Below are positions 9,611 through 18,503 of a DNA stretch of 64,000 bases, in pieces. A program made the translations under genes and the position numbers. The notes beneath the pieces were generated by a model. The model saw nothing but the letters and a program-made list of their open reading frames with translations, was not told where the DNA came from and made no database searches. The stretch is from Treponema socranskii subsp. buccale (lineage in GTDB: Bacteria > Spirochaetota > Spirochaetia > Treponematales > Treponemataceae), in contig NZ_CP054258.1 of the NCBI RefSeq assembly GCF_024181585.1, positions 2,542,001 through 2,606,000 of the forward strand, in the 5' to 3' direction. The stretch's first letter is position 1, and each line of letters opens with the position of its first letter.

Positions 9611-10980
9611 TTTTCCAACCCTCCAAACGGAACGCATATCATAATCTCTATATCGCGCGCGGCGGCACGGACGGCCGTTTGCGCGGCGACAAGTTTGACT
9701 TTTTCTTCCGCGATTTCCATCAACTCGGCAAGGTAATCGATTCGCTTCATTTCACCTTTTTCAACCTGTTCGGCACTGACGGCAATACGCCGTTCGCGCA
9801 AAGCGATCGATTCCGAAATACGGGCGATCGAATCTTTACCGTCGTCATAGGCGGCTGTTTTTTCAAAAAGCCGTTCATACAACGCATGCTTTTGCAAACG
9901 CAGCTGTTCCGCTTCGCGCTTAACCGAAATTTTATTAATATTATTTTTAATAAAGTAACCGATGTCGGGCACAAAACCCGCCGAGAGAGAATTATCGATG
10001 CCTCCGAGTCCGCTTTTATTAAAACCGTATCCGTTGCCGGCCGTCGTCGGCACAAACGGCATATTCGAAAAACTCACCGACAGTTTTATCGAATACGAAG
10101 GCTTATTCAGCGGATAAGCAGTACCGGAAAATGAAACGCCGCCCTCGACGCTCACTTCGGGAATAAAAAACAGTTTCGCATACGCCAAGCGGCGTTCGGC
10201 ATAATGCAGCGCAGCTTCAGCTTTTTTTACGGCGGGATTGCGCTCGTCGGTCATACGCCGCAGTTCGGCCATATGCCCTTCGAGATACGAAAGTCCGCTT
10301 TGTTCCGTCGAAGTATTTTCGATGCGCAGATCCTCATCGATATCCATACCGATAAGCGATTTCAGCGTGCGCATCCGTGTCCTAAGCTCACGCTCGGCTT
10401 TCTTTTTGTCGTTTTGAATCGTTTTGAACGAAATAAGATATTCCAAATAATCGTTTTCAAGAGCGAGACCGAGATCATACTCTTTTTTAATAATTTCGAG
10501 CTGCATGGAAGCGTTCTTTTCCAAATCGCTTTTAATTTTAATAATTTCATTTTGTTGCAGACAGGCACCGTATTGATCTATGACGGACGATTGAAACGCC
10601 TGCAATTCCTGCTCATAGGCCTTTACCGCATAATACGCATCGGTTTTATTCATATTGTATAAAACGATACGGCGGCCGCCGTCGGTAACAAGCTGCCGAA
10701 CGGAAAGCTGTATCGATTTGCTGCGCGAATCAGCCCCTCCGATTTTGACGGCATCGTTTTCCGACCACGACATGTTCAGCGACGGTAAAAAATCCTGCAC
10801 TGCCCGACAGGCAGCTTTGTACGCCGCTTCGACATATTCTTTTTTCAGCAGATATTCTTTCGAATGCGATACGGCGTACAAAGCCGCTTCTTCAGCCGAA
10901 CGGAAAACCGTGTCGGAAAACATCGGTGCTGCGGTACAAAAAAAGAGAAGCGGAACAATCGATTTAAATCCGTCTTTCAT
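9601..10980 (-). CDS. TolC-like outer-membrane efflux protein
   Basis: 459 residues with a signal peptide (hydrophobic about 8-20, cleavage probably near MFSD). The body is mainly long amphipathic helices with two similar halves, as in outer-membrane efflux proteins (OEP family): the first begins AEEAALYAVSHSKEYLLKKEYVE, and the second has repeated Glu/Lys/Ala helices around 235-265 and 365-445. It supplies the outer-membrane exit duct for the tandem RND pumps and adaptor that follow. It sits 12 bases after the Ig-like lipoprotein stop, in the same operon. No unusual residues are visible. Confidence 0.85.
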   Translation of the reverse strand: MKDGFKSIVPLLFFCTAAPMFSDTVFRSAEEAALYAVSHSKEYLLKKEYVEAAYKAACRAVQDFLPSLNMSWSENDAVKIGGADSRSKSIQLSVRQLVTDGGRRIVLYNMNKTDAYYAVKAYEQELQAFQSSVIDQYGACLQQNEIIKIKSDLEKNASMQLEIIKKEYDLGLALENDYLEYLISFKTIQNDKKKAERELRTRMRTLKSLIGMDIDEDLRIENTSTEQSGLSYLEGHMAELRRMTDERNPAVKKAEAALHYAERRLAYAKLFFIPEVSVEGGVSFSGTAYPLNKPSYSIKLSVSFSNMPFVPTTAGNGYGFNKSGLGGIDNSLSAGFVPDIGYFIKNNINKISVKREAEQLRLQKHALYERLFEKTAAYDDGKDSIARISESIALRERRIAVSAEQVEKGEMKRIDYLAELMEIAEEKVKLVAAQTAVRAAARDIEIMICVPFGGLEKCF

Positions 10981-10992
10981 ACCGTCTCCCCG

Positions 10993-12498
10993 TCACTTCG
11001 TAAACGTAAAAACCCGTTTCGCCCTCATCGTATTTCCGAGCGAATCTTTTATACCGTCTCCGAGCGTTATCGTAACTATGCCGGCTTTGCTGCCGTTTCT
11101 AATTTCGAGTCCCGCTTTTACGATGCTCATACCGTCCGTAAGGGCGATAAGTTCATTTACCGGAAATTGAGCGCAGTCATCGGGGGAGAGAACGGCGAAT
11201 GTTTTTATCACCGCCGAACAACAGCCGTTCGTCGCCGCAATCGAAAGAGAATCGAACATCGAAAGCATATCGATACCGGCGGATTCCCGCGAAACGGAAA
11301 ACACGAGATACAGCGTACAAGCCGTGTCCGACGAAACCGGAAAGAAAACGGGATCGAAAAGCAGCGCCGAAAAATTCGATTCGCCGTTTATCGTTTTATA
11401 ATGCACACCCTCGGAAAGATTACCCGCACTCCAAACTCCGGTTTGCAAAAATCCTTTAACAAATTCGACCGGCTTGTCCCCTTCCGCATTGAAACATATA
11501 TCGAAATTTGTATCGCTTTCGGTTTTATTACCCGATACGGCTTGCACGCCTTTCCGCATGCGGAACGTATACGTCTTTCCCCAAGCGGGAGCATCGAAGA
11601 CAAGCTCGGCATGCGTTTTATCAAGCGCATTTGTTTTTATCGAATACGATGCGGTCGGTATGATCGAAACATAAGAAGAGAGCGAATCGATATTCATCTC
11701 TTTCGAAAAATCCATACCGATAATGCAGTCTTTCGGAACGGAAGAATATACGCCGCCGGAAAGGACTTCCGTTTGAAAACCTTTTTTATTTTTGAGCGAA
11801 AAAGTGCAAAGCGGCAAATCGGAATCGTGTCGGTAATAAAACGACGTATGAAATTCTTTTGCAAGAGCATTGCGCGCGCAATCTTCAAGGCTTTCCGAAA
11901 CCGTAATTTTATACAGCGTATTCGCTTTCGGTTTTTCAGTCGGCACAAGACGAACGCTTCTGTCACCGTCAAAAAAAATCTTTGCATACGAAAACGGCGG
12001 ACTCACGGAAACGGCGGCTTCGAAAGATTCCCGAGCGACGGGTTCGGAAAACGAAATCGTTATATCGGGAACGTCGGCAACGAAACTGCCGTTTGACGGC
12101 GCAAAGGAAATTATTTCGGGACGTACACTATCGGTACGGGTCGAAAAAGTTCTGCAATAATCGGCGCCGAGCGAATAGCCTTTTTCGCTTTCGGCGGAAG
12201 ACGAAACGGTAAGCACATAATCGTAATTTGTTTTAATGCCGCCGACCGGAAAAAAGCGCACTTCTTTTCCCGAACGTGAAAAAATCCCCGAAGAAGGCTG
12301 TTCGTCTTCCGTCAGCGAAAACGCTTTTACGATCGATGTCATATCGGGTTCAAGAGAAAATACGATCGAAACGGATTCTTTGTCCCACGTGCAGGATTCG
12401 ACCCGCATTTCGGGAAGCAAAAGCGAAGCGCAGCCCGTAAGCATAGCCGAAAAAATTATTAATTCCGCAATTCTTATTTTGCCAAAAGATTTATGCAT
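10993..12498 (-). CDS. Ig-like (Big_5/SbsA-type) domain lipoprotein
   Basis: 501 residues from the ATG at 12498, which has AAGGA five bases upstream and leads directly into a lipoprotein signal (hydrophobic stretch, then MLTGC). A much longer open frame to 12645 has no such signal. At least three repeats of the Big_5 type follow, recognisable by RPEIISFAPSNGSF, ITISFSEPV and NTLYKITVSESLEDCARNAL: hydrophobic strand, 'functions violate the bulk', then a 'Y-x-hydrophobic' strand. The role is unknown; Ig-like lipoproteins usually display or bind at the cell surface. It overlaps the preceding paralogue by 25 bases and precedes tolC, so co-expression with the efflux system is likely. Confidence 0.82.
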   Translation of the reverse strand: MHKSFGKIRIAELIIFSAMLTGCASLLLPEMRVESCTWDKESVSIVFSLEPDMTSIVKAFSLTEDEQPSSGIFSRSGKEVRFFPVGGIKTNYDYVLTVSSSAESEKGYSLGADYCRTFSTRTDSVRPEIISFAPSNGSFVADVPDITISFSEPVARESFEAAVSVSPPFSYAKIFFDGDRSVRLVPTEKPKANTLYKITVSESLEDCARNALAKEFHTSFYYRHDSDLPLCTFSLKNKKGFQTEVLSGGVYSSVPKDCIIGMDFSKEMNIDSLSSYVSIIPTASYSIKTNALDKTHAELVFDAPAWGKTYTFRMRKGVQAVSGNKTESDTNFDICFNAEGDKPVEFVKGFLQTGVWSAGNLSEGVHYKTINGESNFSALLFDPVFFPVSSDTACTLYLVFSVSRESAGIDMLSMFDSLSIAATNGCCSAVIKTFAVLSPDDCAQFPVNELIALTDGMSIVKAGLEIRNGSKAGIVTITLGDGIKDSLGNTMRAKRVFTFTK

Positions 12499-13895
12499 AT
12501 ATCCTTCTCCATATAGCCGCCGCGTCCGTCGGTTATACCCGACGGCCCGCCTGCGATTTTCAATCGATAGTACGACAATACATCGCTCGTGCTTACCGTA
12601 AAGCGCGTCCACGTTACCGTAAGCCGCGTTCTGTCTTCGTTCCAAAACACAGCGGTTTTGACGGGACTTGACGAAGTAAACGGAAAGAGGAGCGAAGCCG
12701 TTACCGCATTCGCAGCTGCCGTCAAAAAATCGTCGGCAAGCGCGTGCGAAAAAAGAATATGCGCGGTCAACTCCCCGTCGCCGTCGGCATTTTTATAAAA
12801 CACGTGTTCGATACAGCCGCCGGAAAAATCGGAAACCGCATCGGCATCCAGCAAAAGACCGATGACAGAAAAGTGCACGTCAGCGGCATAAAAACAATGA
12901 ATATATTTTTCAAAAAGCGGCATGCCGTTTTTGTCTTGAGCCGAAGCGGAAATCGAAAGCGTATATTCGACGCCGCTTTTATAATGCTCTTCCGGTACGA
13001 ATAAAAAACGTTCGGAAGAATCACCGCAGCGGATCATATAACCCGATATCGGAGGAGAAATCGAAACGGCGTCTTTTACCGAATCGAAATCCATCGGCTT
13101 TGAAAACACAAAACCGATCGCCTGTTTTTCCGAAATGTTTTTATCGAGAGGAATATCGGTAAGCCACGGAGCATCGGGCGACATATCCGTTACGGGACAT
13201 AAAGCGGCGAGTGCGGGATTTTCCGGATCTTCTTTCGTCGAAAACGTATTCGAAAGCGTCTCCTGCATTTCGAAACCGTCCGACGAAAAAAGCCGTTTTA
13301 CCGTCCACGCATAAGTCGTATTCATCTTCCAGTTCGGAGAGGGCGAAACGACAACCGTTTTTCCGTCATCAGACAAAGCCGTCGTATATTCGGCAGCGGG
13401 TGAAAGGGAAAAGGCTTTTTCAAACTGCGATTCTTCTATTTTTTTATTAAATGAAAATACGAGTTTTGTTTGCAGATCGGTATCGTACCGACGTTCGGGA
13501 AGTGAAAGTGCAAAAAAGCGATCAGCTTCGTTTCCGTATATAAACGCGCATACCGCATACGCTTGAAACGACGCATCGTTTTCCGTGTGCATGAGACCGT
13601 CGATGCTCACAAGATACGGCTTTCCCCGAATCCATCCGGCCTCAGGTTTTACGGACAAAGAACGTCCGTCCCACACATATTCGGCATCATAGCGATGGTT
13701 CCCCGATTTTATCGTTACGGCCTGTTCCGCATAATAATGAACGACATCGCAGTTGAATGAAAAATCGATACGCTCGCCTTCAAAGTACCGCGCCGCGGGA
13801 TTTCGGCTGCACGAAACGCCGTATTCGTCGAATGAAATCAAAGCGCATGAAAAAAGAAGCAGAGGCAGCATTGCACCGAAAACCCTTGGTTTCAT
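12474..13895 (-). CDS. Ig-like (Big_5/SbsA-type) domain lipoprotein, paralogue
   Basis: 473 residues. The start has the lipoprotein-type N-terminus MKPRVFGAMLPLLLFSCALI, with the Cys of LFSC as probable lipidation site. Several Big_5-like repeats follow: RYDTDLQTKLVFSFNKKI...FEKAFSLSP...TYAWTV and KQAIGFVFSKPMDFDSVKDAVSISP...VEYTLSISASAQDKNG are the clearest. It resembles the next gene in domain type and in the C-terminal module (a beta-rich region with GGPSGITDGRGG), suggesting ancient duplication. Its start overlaps the stop of the upstream TPR lipoprotein (13892-13895). A surface or periplasmic binding role is inferred only from the fold. Confidence 0.8.
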   Translation of the reverse strand: MKPRVFGAMLPLLLFSCALISFDEYGVSCSRNPAARYFEGERIDFSFNCDVVHYYAEQAVTIKSGNHRYDAEYVWDGRSLSVKPEAGWIRGKPYLVSIDGLMHTENDASFQAYAVCAFIYGNEADRFFALSLPERRYDTDLQTKLVFSFNKKIEESQFEKAFSLSPAAEYTTALSDDGKTVVVSPSPNWKMNTTYAWTVKRLFSSDGFEMQETLSNTFSTKEDPENPALAALCPVTDMSPDAPWLTDIPLDKNISEKQAIGFVFSKPMDFDSVKDAVSISPPISGYMIRCGDSSERFLFVPEEHYKSGVEYTLSISASAQDKNGMPLFEKYIHCFYAADVHFSVIGLLLDADAVSDFSGGCIEHVFYKNADGDGELTAHILFSHALADDFLTAAANAVTASLLFPFTSSSPVKTAVFWNEDRTRLTVTWTRFTVSTSDVLSYYRLKIAGGPSGITDGRGGYMEKDICINLLAK

Positions 13896-14527
13896 CGTAT
13901 GTCGTCTCCTTTTTTAATAAAATCTATTATTTCCGCGACCGCGGACGGTTCGGATGAAACGGCAAGCGCTTTATCGAGTGCGGCAAGCGCATTCGCGCGG
14001 ATGCCGAGCATAAGCCATATATCCGCCGTTTCGATATACAGCTTTTCCGAATCGCAAAGAGCCTGCTCCGCCTTTCTGCATATCGCAAGACGTTTATCAA
14101 GCGCATTTTGTTTTTGCGCCAAAAGCGCGTATTGATAATAAAAACGCCAGTCCGTTTGATTGAGCGAGAGTTCCCTTTCAAGAAAGGCTTCGGCTTTATC
14201 GCAGCGTTCGCTCATAATCAAAGTGCGCACATACCACAGCCGCGCTTCGGTAAATTCGGGATACCGTTTGCACAGGCTGCGCAAAATCTTTTCCGCATCA
14301 TCGATTTTTTCCGTAAAAATCAATACTTTCGCTTTGAGCAGTTTTGCCTGAAAACAATTTCCGTCGGCGCGCAAAGCTTCATCCGAAAGCGCAAGGGCAT
14401 TCGAAAAATCTTCGCGTATGTACGCATCCGTCGCGCGTGCGTACAGCGCTTCCGCCCCTCGCGAATCTCTGCACGAAAAAAAGAAAAAAACCGTACATGT
14501 CAAAAGGAATGCAAGTTTTCGCTTCAT
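13892..14527 (-). CDS. TPR-repeat lipoprotein
   Basis: 211 residues. A hydrophobic signal (LAFLLTCTVFFFFSC) ends in a lipobox-like FFSC, followed by about four tetratricopeptide-like helix pairs: ALYARATDAYIREDFSNALALSDEALRAD, then KAKVLIFTEKIDDAEKILRSL, then LIMSERCDKAEAFLEREL, and so on. TPR lipoproteins usually scaffold protein complexes in the periplasm or at the outer membrane. It starts six bases after the stop of the larger helical lipoprotein upstream and is coupled by ATGA to the Ig-like gene downstream. The substrate and partners cannot be read from the sequence. Confidence 0.8.
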   Translation of the reverse strand: MKRKLAFLLTCTVFFFFSCRDSRGAEALYARATDAYIREDFSNALALSDEALRADGNCFQAKLLKAKVLIFTEKIDDAEKILRSLCKRYPEFTEARLWYVRTLIMSERCDKAEAFLERELSLNQTDWRFYYQYALLAQKQNALDKRLAICRKAEQALCDSEKLYIETADIWLMLGIRANALAALDKALAVSSEPSAVAEIIDFIKKGDDIR

Positions 14528-14533
14528 AGCGCC

Positions 14534-15892
14534 TCACGATAAAATAAATGCGAGCCGGTCTTTTAACCGCCCCGACGACCGGTCGAACTTTTTTACGAGC
14601 GCGGCGCGAACGATCGGTTCGGAAGCCGCCGTCTTTACCATCTGCACGCCGGCATAGACATATGAACAGTCGGGGAGATCCAATAAAGCGTACAGAGGAA
14701 AAAGCCTGCCCTCGTCCGCCGTCGACGCAAAAGCCTCAAGCGCGGCTTTTACTTCCTGAGGCATGAGCAAAGCGGCCGCGTTTTTTGTCTCGATGCCGAT
14801 ACAAGATGCCAGCGCCTCTCTTGCAAGCGTCGCGTAAGAAGACGATGGCGTAAGCGCGATCGTCTTTTCGAGTACACGAAGCCAATCGTTCGGGTTTTCA
14901 GGCTCGAGCGCACGGACAGCTTCCCACACCGTCCAATAGTACGAAGGAAAGCGCGAAAAATATTTTTCAAGCTGCAAAAGCGCCGAAAAATCGGCGGGGG
15001 AAAAATCTTTTCGCAGCAGTTTCGCTTTACAATAAACGTAGTCGGAAATGAAAAACGGCGAAGAAGGCGCTTTCGCTTCGAGCCGCATATCGAACAAAGC
15101 TTTGATGCTTTCAAGCGCTTCGGAAGCGCCGCCTGACGGAAGCAGCGATTCAACCGATTGCAGATTTGCCGAAAACGCATCGGCGGAGGTATTTCCGTTC
15201 GCTGCGTATTCGTAATCGAGGAAGGCGCACAGCACCGCTTTTTCGGTATCGCCGATTTTTTCATATACGGTCGATGCGAAAAGACCCAACCCCGGGAAAA
15301 AACCGCCGGTTTCAAAATAAGGTTCGAGCAGTTCGGCGCATTTTTGAAACTCGCCGGCATCGGCAAGCAAATACATATACGAACGCAGTTCATCGGGTGC
15401 AATGCGATCGGGATAACGCGAGTACGTTTTATCGAACAAAGCGAGCGCTTCGCTTTCGGCGCCGTGCAAAAGCTGCATTTTCGCATAGAGATATCCGTAT
15501 TCCGCGCCGGAGTTCGGCACTTCGTAAGCTTTTTTCGCATACGCCCGAGCTTTATCGGCATCTTCATCGGCCGCATACAAAGCCGAAAGAAGGGCGAAAA
15601 GTAGCGCCCGTTTTTGCGGTACCACGCTTTTTACGGATACGAGCAAACCTTCGGCTTTCAATGCGTATTTCCATGCATCGACGCGATTTCCCGAAATAAA
15701 ATAATATGAAGCCAAGTCGAGCTTCGAGTCGAAAGAGACGGGATGCTCCTCGTCAAAGGCGATAAGTTTTTCATACAGCGCTTCTCCCGTTAAGCCGGAA
15801 TTTTTAAGCGCCGCATATTCGCCGGATTTTTTTTCCGCACAGCCGCATGCGAACAATGCAAACAGCGCAAGGAAAAGCGTCGATTTTTTCAT
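14534..15892 (-). CDS. Helical-repeat (TPR-like) lipoprotein, first gene of the RND operon
   Basis: 452 residues from the ATG at 15892, with GAGGTG upstream; the reading frame extends back to 15955 without a signal sequence. The lipoprotein signal MKKSTLFLALFALFACGCAE is clear. The rest is alpha-helical with Ala/Leu/Tyr-spaced TPR-like pairs (for example AYAKKAYEVPNSGAEYGYLY and SEALALFDKTYSRYPD), probably eight or more. It heads a minus-strand gene run ending at 2296 with gaps of at most 12 bases. The upstream 660 bases hold no gene and must contain the operon promoter, which I could not place with confidence. Confidence 0.8.
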   Translation of the reverse strand: MKKSTLFLALFALFACGCAEKKSGEYAALKNSGLTGEALYEKLIAFDEEHPVSFDSKLDLASYYFISGNRVDAWKYALKAEGLLVSVKSVVPQKRALLFALLSALYAADEDADKARAYAKKAYEVPNSGAEYGYLYAKMQLLHGAESEALALFDKTYSRYPDRIAPDELRSYMYLLADAGEFQKCAELLEPYFETGGFFPGLGLFASTVYEKIGDTEKAVLCAFLDYEYAANGNTSADAFSANLQSVESLLPSGGASEALESIKALFDMRLEAKAPSSPFFISDYVYCKAKLLRKDFSPADFSALLQLEKYFSRFPSYYWTVWEAVRALEPENPNDWLRVLEKTIALTPSSSYATLAREALASCIGIETKNAAALLMPQEVKAALEAFASTADEGRLFPLYALLDLPDCSYVYAGVQMVKTAASEPIVRAALVKKFDRSSGRLKDRLAFILS

Positions 15893-16519
15893 ACTGCACC
15901 TCAAAGCCGCATACCGCGCGGAAACGCATGTATCACGCGCTCTTCCGCACGGCACTTTGCAGCCCGCCTATATAGCCTGAATTTCGAGTTTTAGAAAACT
16001 CGAAATTTTCCAACCTTACTTACAGTCCAATGAGCGGTGAGTTTCGAAAATGAATAAAAATGAGCGGAGGCGAGGTTCCGGCTGCGTGCCGTTTCGAGCG
16101 TTAGGCCTGCGGAAGCCTGCCTAAAAAGCTCGACCCCGGCTAAGCGGACGGGTCCTCGCCGAAAGCACAGCTTTATTTAGAAATACTTTCGAAACTCGAC
16201 ATTCCGCCTATATATCGTGTGCAAATGCATTTTTTACGCGGATTTAAAAGCGTTTTTTTTATAGAAATATAAGGTGTAAGGGAACGGAGCGTGAGGGATT
16301 GGAGGGGCGAAAGTTCCGGAGCGAGCGATGAGCGAGCGGAGGAATGGAGCGCGCGAGCGCGGAACCCCGCAAAGCCCGACCCGAGAAACGCGAGGGGCAC
16401 GCCCTGAAAATTAATAAACACCCGAACAGACGATACAAAAAATGCAGGCGGCGAAATATATTAATAATTTGTCAATCGATATTATTAAATTTTAATAATC
16501 GGAAAACGCAATCGAAAAC
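15893..16519. other. Gene-free region with inverted repeats and a GC-rich block
   Basis: No convincing gene. It contains a perfect 13-bp hairpin at 15980-16007 (arm AATTTCGAGTTTT, loop AG), a distant inverted repeat GAGTTTCGAAA / TTTCGAAACTC near 16039 and 16187, the direct repeat CGCCTATATA near 15966 and 16206, and a GC-rich block at about 16270-16410 full of GAGCGAGCG-type runs. It lies between divergent genes, so it must hold the promoter of the minus-strand RND operon as well as that of ettA. Confidence 0.6.
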
Positions 16520-16548
16520 TTGCAGTATTCGATTTTTTCAGATATGAT
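16520..16548 (+). promoter_or_regulatory. Promoter of ettA (leaderless)
   Basis: TTGCAG (16520-16525), a 17-base spacer and TATGAT (16543-16548). Seven bases on, transcription would begin at the A of ATG 16555. No Shine-Dalgarno sequence precedes that ATG. Confidence 0.65.
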
Positions 16549-16554
16549 GTGCGC

Positions 16555-18315
16555 ATGGCAAAGACGGTTGACAATAAAAAAATCATCTACACGATGGACG
16601 ATGTGAGCCGCGCGTACGGCACAAAAGTCGTTTTGAAAAACATCGGTATTTCGTATTATTACGGTGCAAAGATCGGCGTCATCGGGCCGAACGGATCGGG
16701 TAAATCGAGTCTCTTTAAAATACTTGCGGGACGAGATACGGAGTTTACGGGCGAAACGCATCTCGCGCCGGGCTATTCGATCGGCTATCTCGAACAGGAG
16801 CCGGAACTCGAAGCGGGGAAAACGGTCAGAGAGATCGTCGGCGAAGGTGTCAAAGAGATTACCGATCTCCTTGCGGAATTCGATAAAGTAAACGAAGCGT
16901 TCGGAGATCCCGACGCGGATTTCGACAAACTCGGCGCGCGGCAGGCAGAGCTGCAGGAAAAACTCGACGCGCTCGATGCGTGGAATCTCGATGCGAATTT
17001 GGAACTCGCGATGGAAGCGCTGCGTTGTCCGCCGGGAGATCAGATCGTCGACGTGCTTTCCGGCGGCGAGCGCAGGCGCGTTGCGCTGTGCCGGCTGCTT
17101 TTGCAAAAGCCCGATATCCTTTTGCTCGACGAACCGACGAACCACTTGGACGCGGAAACGGTCGCGTGGCTTGAAAAGCATTTGAACGATTACGAGGGTA
17201 CGGTTATCGCGATCACGCACGACCGTTATTTTCTCGACGACGTGGCCGGTTGGATTTTGGAACTCGATCGCGGCGAAGGCTATCCGTTTAAAGGCAATTA
17301 TTCGAGCTGGCTTGAGCAAAAAGAAGCGCGTCTTGCGCTGGAAGAAAAGGGTGAAAGCGAACGGCGCAAAGCGATGCAGCGCGAACTCGAGTGGATCCAC
17401 ATGGGTGCGAAGGGCAGGCAGGCAAAACACAAAGAACACATTACGCGCTACAACGAACTGCTTTCGCAAAGCGGCAAAACCGCGCTCAAAGACACGCAGA
17501 TTTCGATACCCGCAGGTCCCAGGCTCGGAGGGGCGGTCATCGATGCGGAAAATTTAACAAAATCGTACGGCGACAAACTCCTGTTCGAAAATCTTTCGTT
17601 TCATATTCCGGCGGGCGCGATCGTGGGCATCGTAGGACCGAACGGCGCGGGAAAGACGACGCTTTTCAAATTGATCGCGGATGCGGCCGGTCAAACTGCC
17701 GAACGGCTCGACGGTAAAGAGGGCGGAGAAAAACCGGATTCCGGTGAAATCAAAATCGGCTCGACGGTAAAATTGGTTTACGTCGATCAGCTCCGCTCGA
17801 AGCTCGATCCCGACAAAACGGTGTACGAACTGCTTTCCGGCGGACAGGATATCATCAAGCTGGGAGCGGTCGATGAAAAAGGCAGGGCGCTTGAAGGCGG
17901 GGTTCGCGAAGTGAACGCGCATGCCTACTGTTCGTGGTTCAATTTTTCCGGCGCGGAACAGAATAAAAAGATCGGCGTACTTTCCGGCGGCGAAAAAAAT
18001 CGGCTGAATCTCGGCATGATGCTCAAAGAAGCGGGTAATGTTTTAATGCTCGACGAACCGACGAACGACTTGGATGTGCAGACGGTGCGCGCGCTTGAAG
18101 AAGCCCTCGAAGACTTTGCCGGATGTGCGCTCGTCGTCAGCCACGACCGCTGGTTTTTGGACAGGATCTGTACGCATATACTCGCCTTTGAAAACAACAG
18201 TCAAGTACGCTTTTTCGAAGGCAACTGGTCGGAGTACGCGGCGTGGCGGAAAGCCCAATTCGGAGACGATGTCGAAGTACCGCGCAGAGTCGTGTACAGA
18301 AAGCTCACGCGATAG
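16555..18315 (+). CDS. ettA: Energy-dependent translational throttle protein EttA (ABC-F)
   Basis: 586 residues with two ABC domains and no membrane segments: an ABC-F protein that acts at the ribosomal E site and gates the first elongation step according to ATP/ADP. Visible are Walker A1 GPNGSGKSS (44-52), signature LSGGERRRVALCRLL, Walker B LLLDEPTNHLD, the linker with WIHMGAKGRQAK typical of EttA, Walker A2 GPNGAGKTT, LSGGEKNRLNLGMML and MLDEPTNDLD. It is about 30 residues longer than common EttA, partly through an insertion AERLDGKEGGEKPDSG in domain 2. A GTG six bases earlier (16549) is in frame, but the ATG at 16555 coincides with the predicted transcript start, so a leaderless mRNA is likely. 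Confidence 0.93.
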   Translation: MAKTVDNKKIIYTMDDVSRAYGTKVVLKNIGISYYYGAKIGVIGPNGSGKSSLFKILAGRDTEFTGETHLAPGYSIGYLEQEPELEAGKTVREIVGEGVKEITDLLAEFDKVNEAFGDPDADFDKLGARQAELQEKLDALDAWNLDANLELAMEALRCPPGDQIVDVLSGGERRRVALCRLLLQKPDILLLDEPTNHLDAETVAWLEKHLNDYEGTVIAITHDRYFLDDVAGWILELDRGEGYPFKGNYSSWLEQKEARLALEEKGESERRKAMQRELEWIHMGAKGRQAKHKEHITRYNELLSQSGKTALKDTQISIPAGPRLGGAVIDAENLTKSYGDKLLFENLSFHIPAGAIVGIVGPNGAGKTTLFKLIADAAGQTAERLDGKEGGEKPDSGEIKIGSTVKLVYVDQLRSKLDPDKTVYELLSGGQDIIKLGAVDEKGRALEGGVREVNAHAYCSWFNFSGAEQNKKIGVLSGGEKNRLNLGMMLKEAGNVLMLDEPTNDLDVQTVRALEEALEDFAGCALVVSHDRWFLDRICTHILAFENNSQVRFFEGNWSEYAAWRKAQFGDDVEVPRRVVYRKLTR

Positions 18316-18369
18316 CGCGGGCGGCGAAGAGCGCTTGAGTGCGGGGCATTGTAACGTCCGATCCTCCCG

Positions 18370-18399
18370 TTGACATTTTTAACAAAAAACTTCTATACT
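18370..18399 (+). promoter_or_regulatory. Sigma-70 promoter of the lipoprotein gene
   Basis: A perfect TTGACA (18370-18375), an 18-base spacer and TATACT (18394-18399). The inferred leader of about 100 bases carries a GGACGC/GCGTCC hairpin and ends with AAAGGAG at 18492-18498. Confidence 0.8.
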
Positions 18400-18503
18400 G
18401 CTGACGGCGAGAGCAAAGTTTTTATTTCGTCACCGGTCGGACGCGGCAAAGCGTCCGTATAACAACCACATATTTTGCAGCGATGGCTGCAAAAGGAGTA
18501 CAG

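Noticed and set aside
10864-12096. Long plus-strand open frame of 410 codons
   Set aside because: It is the antisense of two good lipoprotein and TolC-like genes, has no start signal, and is rich in Arg/Phe/Ile as expected of a shadow frame. The same holds for the 2308-3258, 16492-17469 and 58324-59376 frames.
16270-16410. RNase P or tmRNA gene in the GC-rich block
   Set aside because: None of the conserved segments of either RNA could be found.
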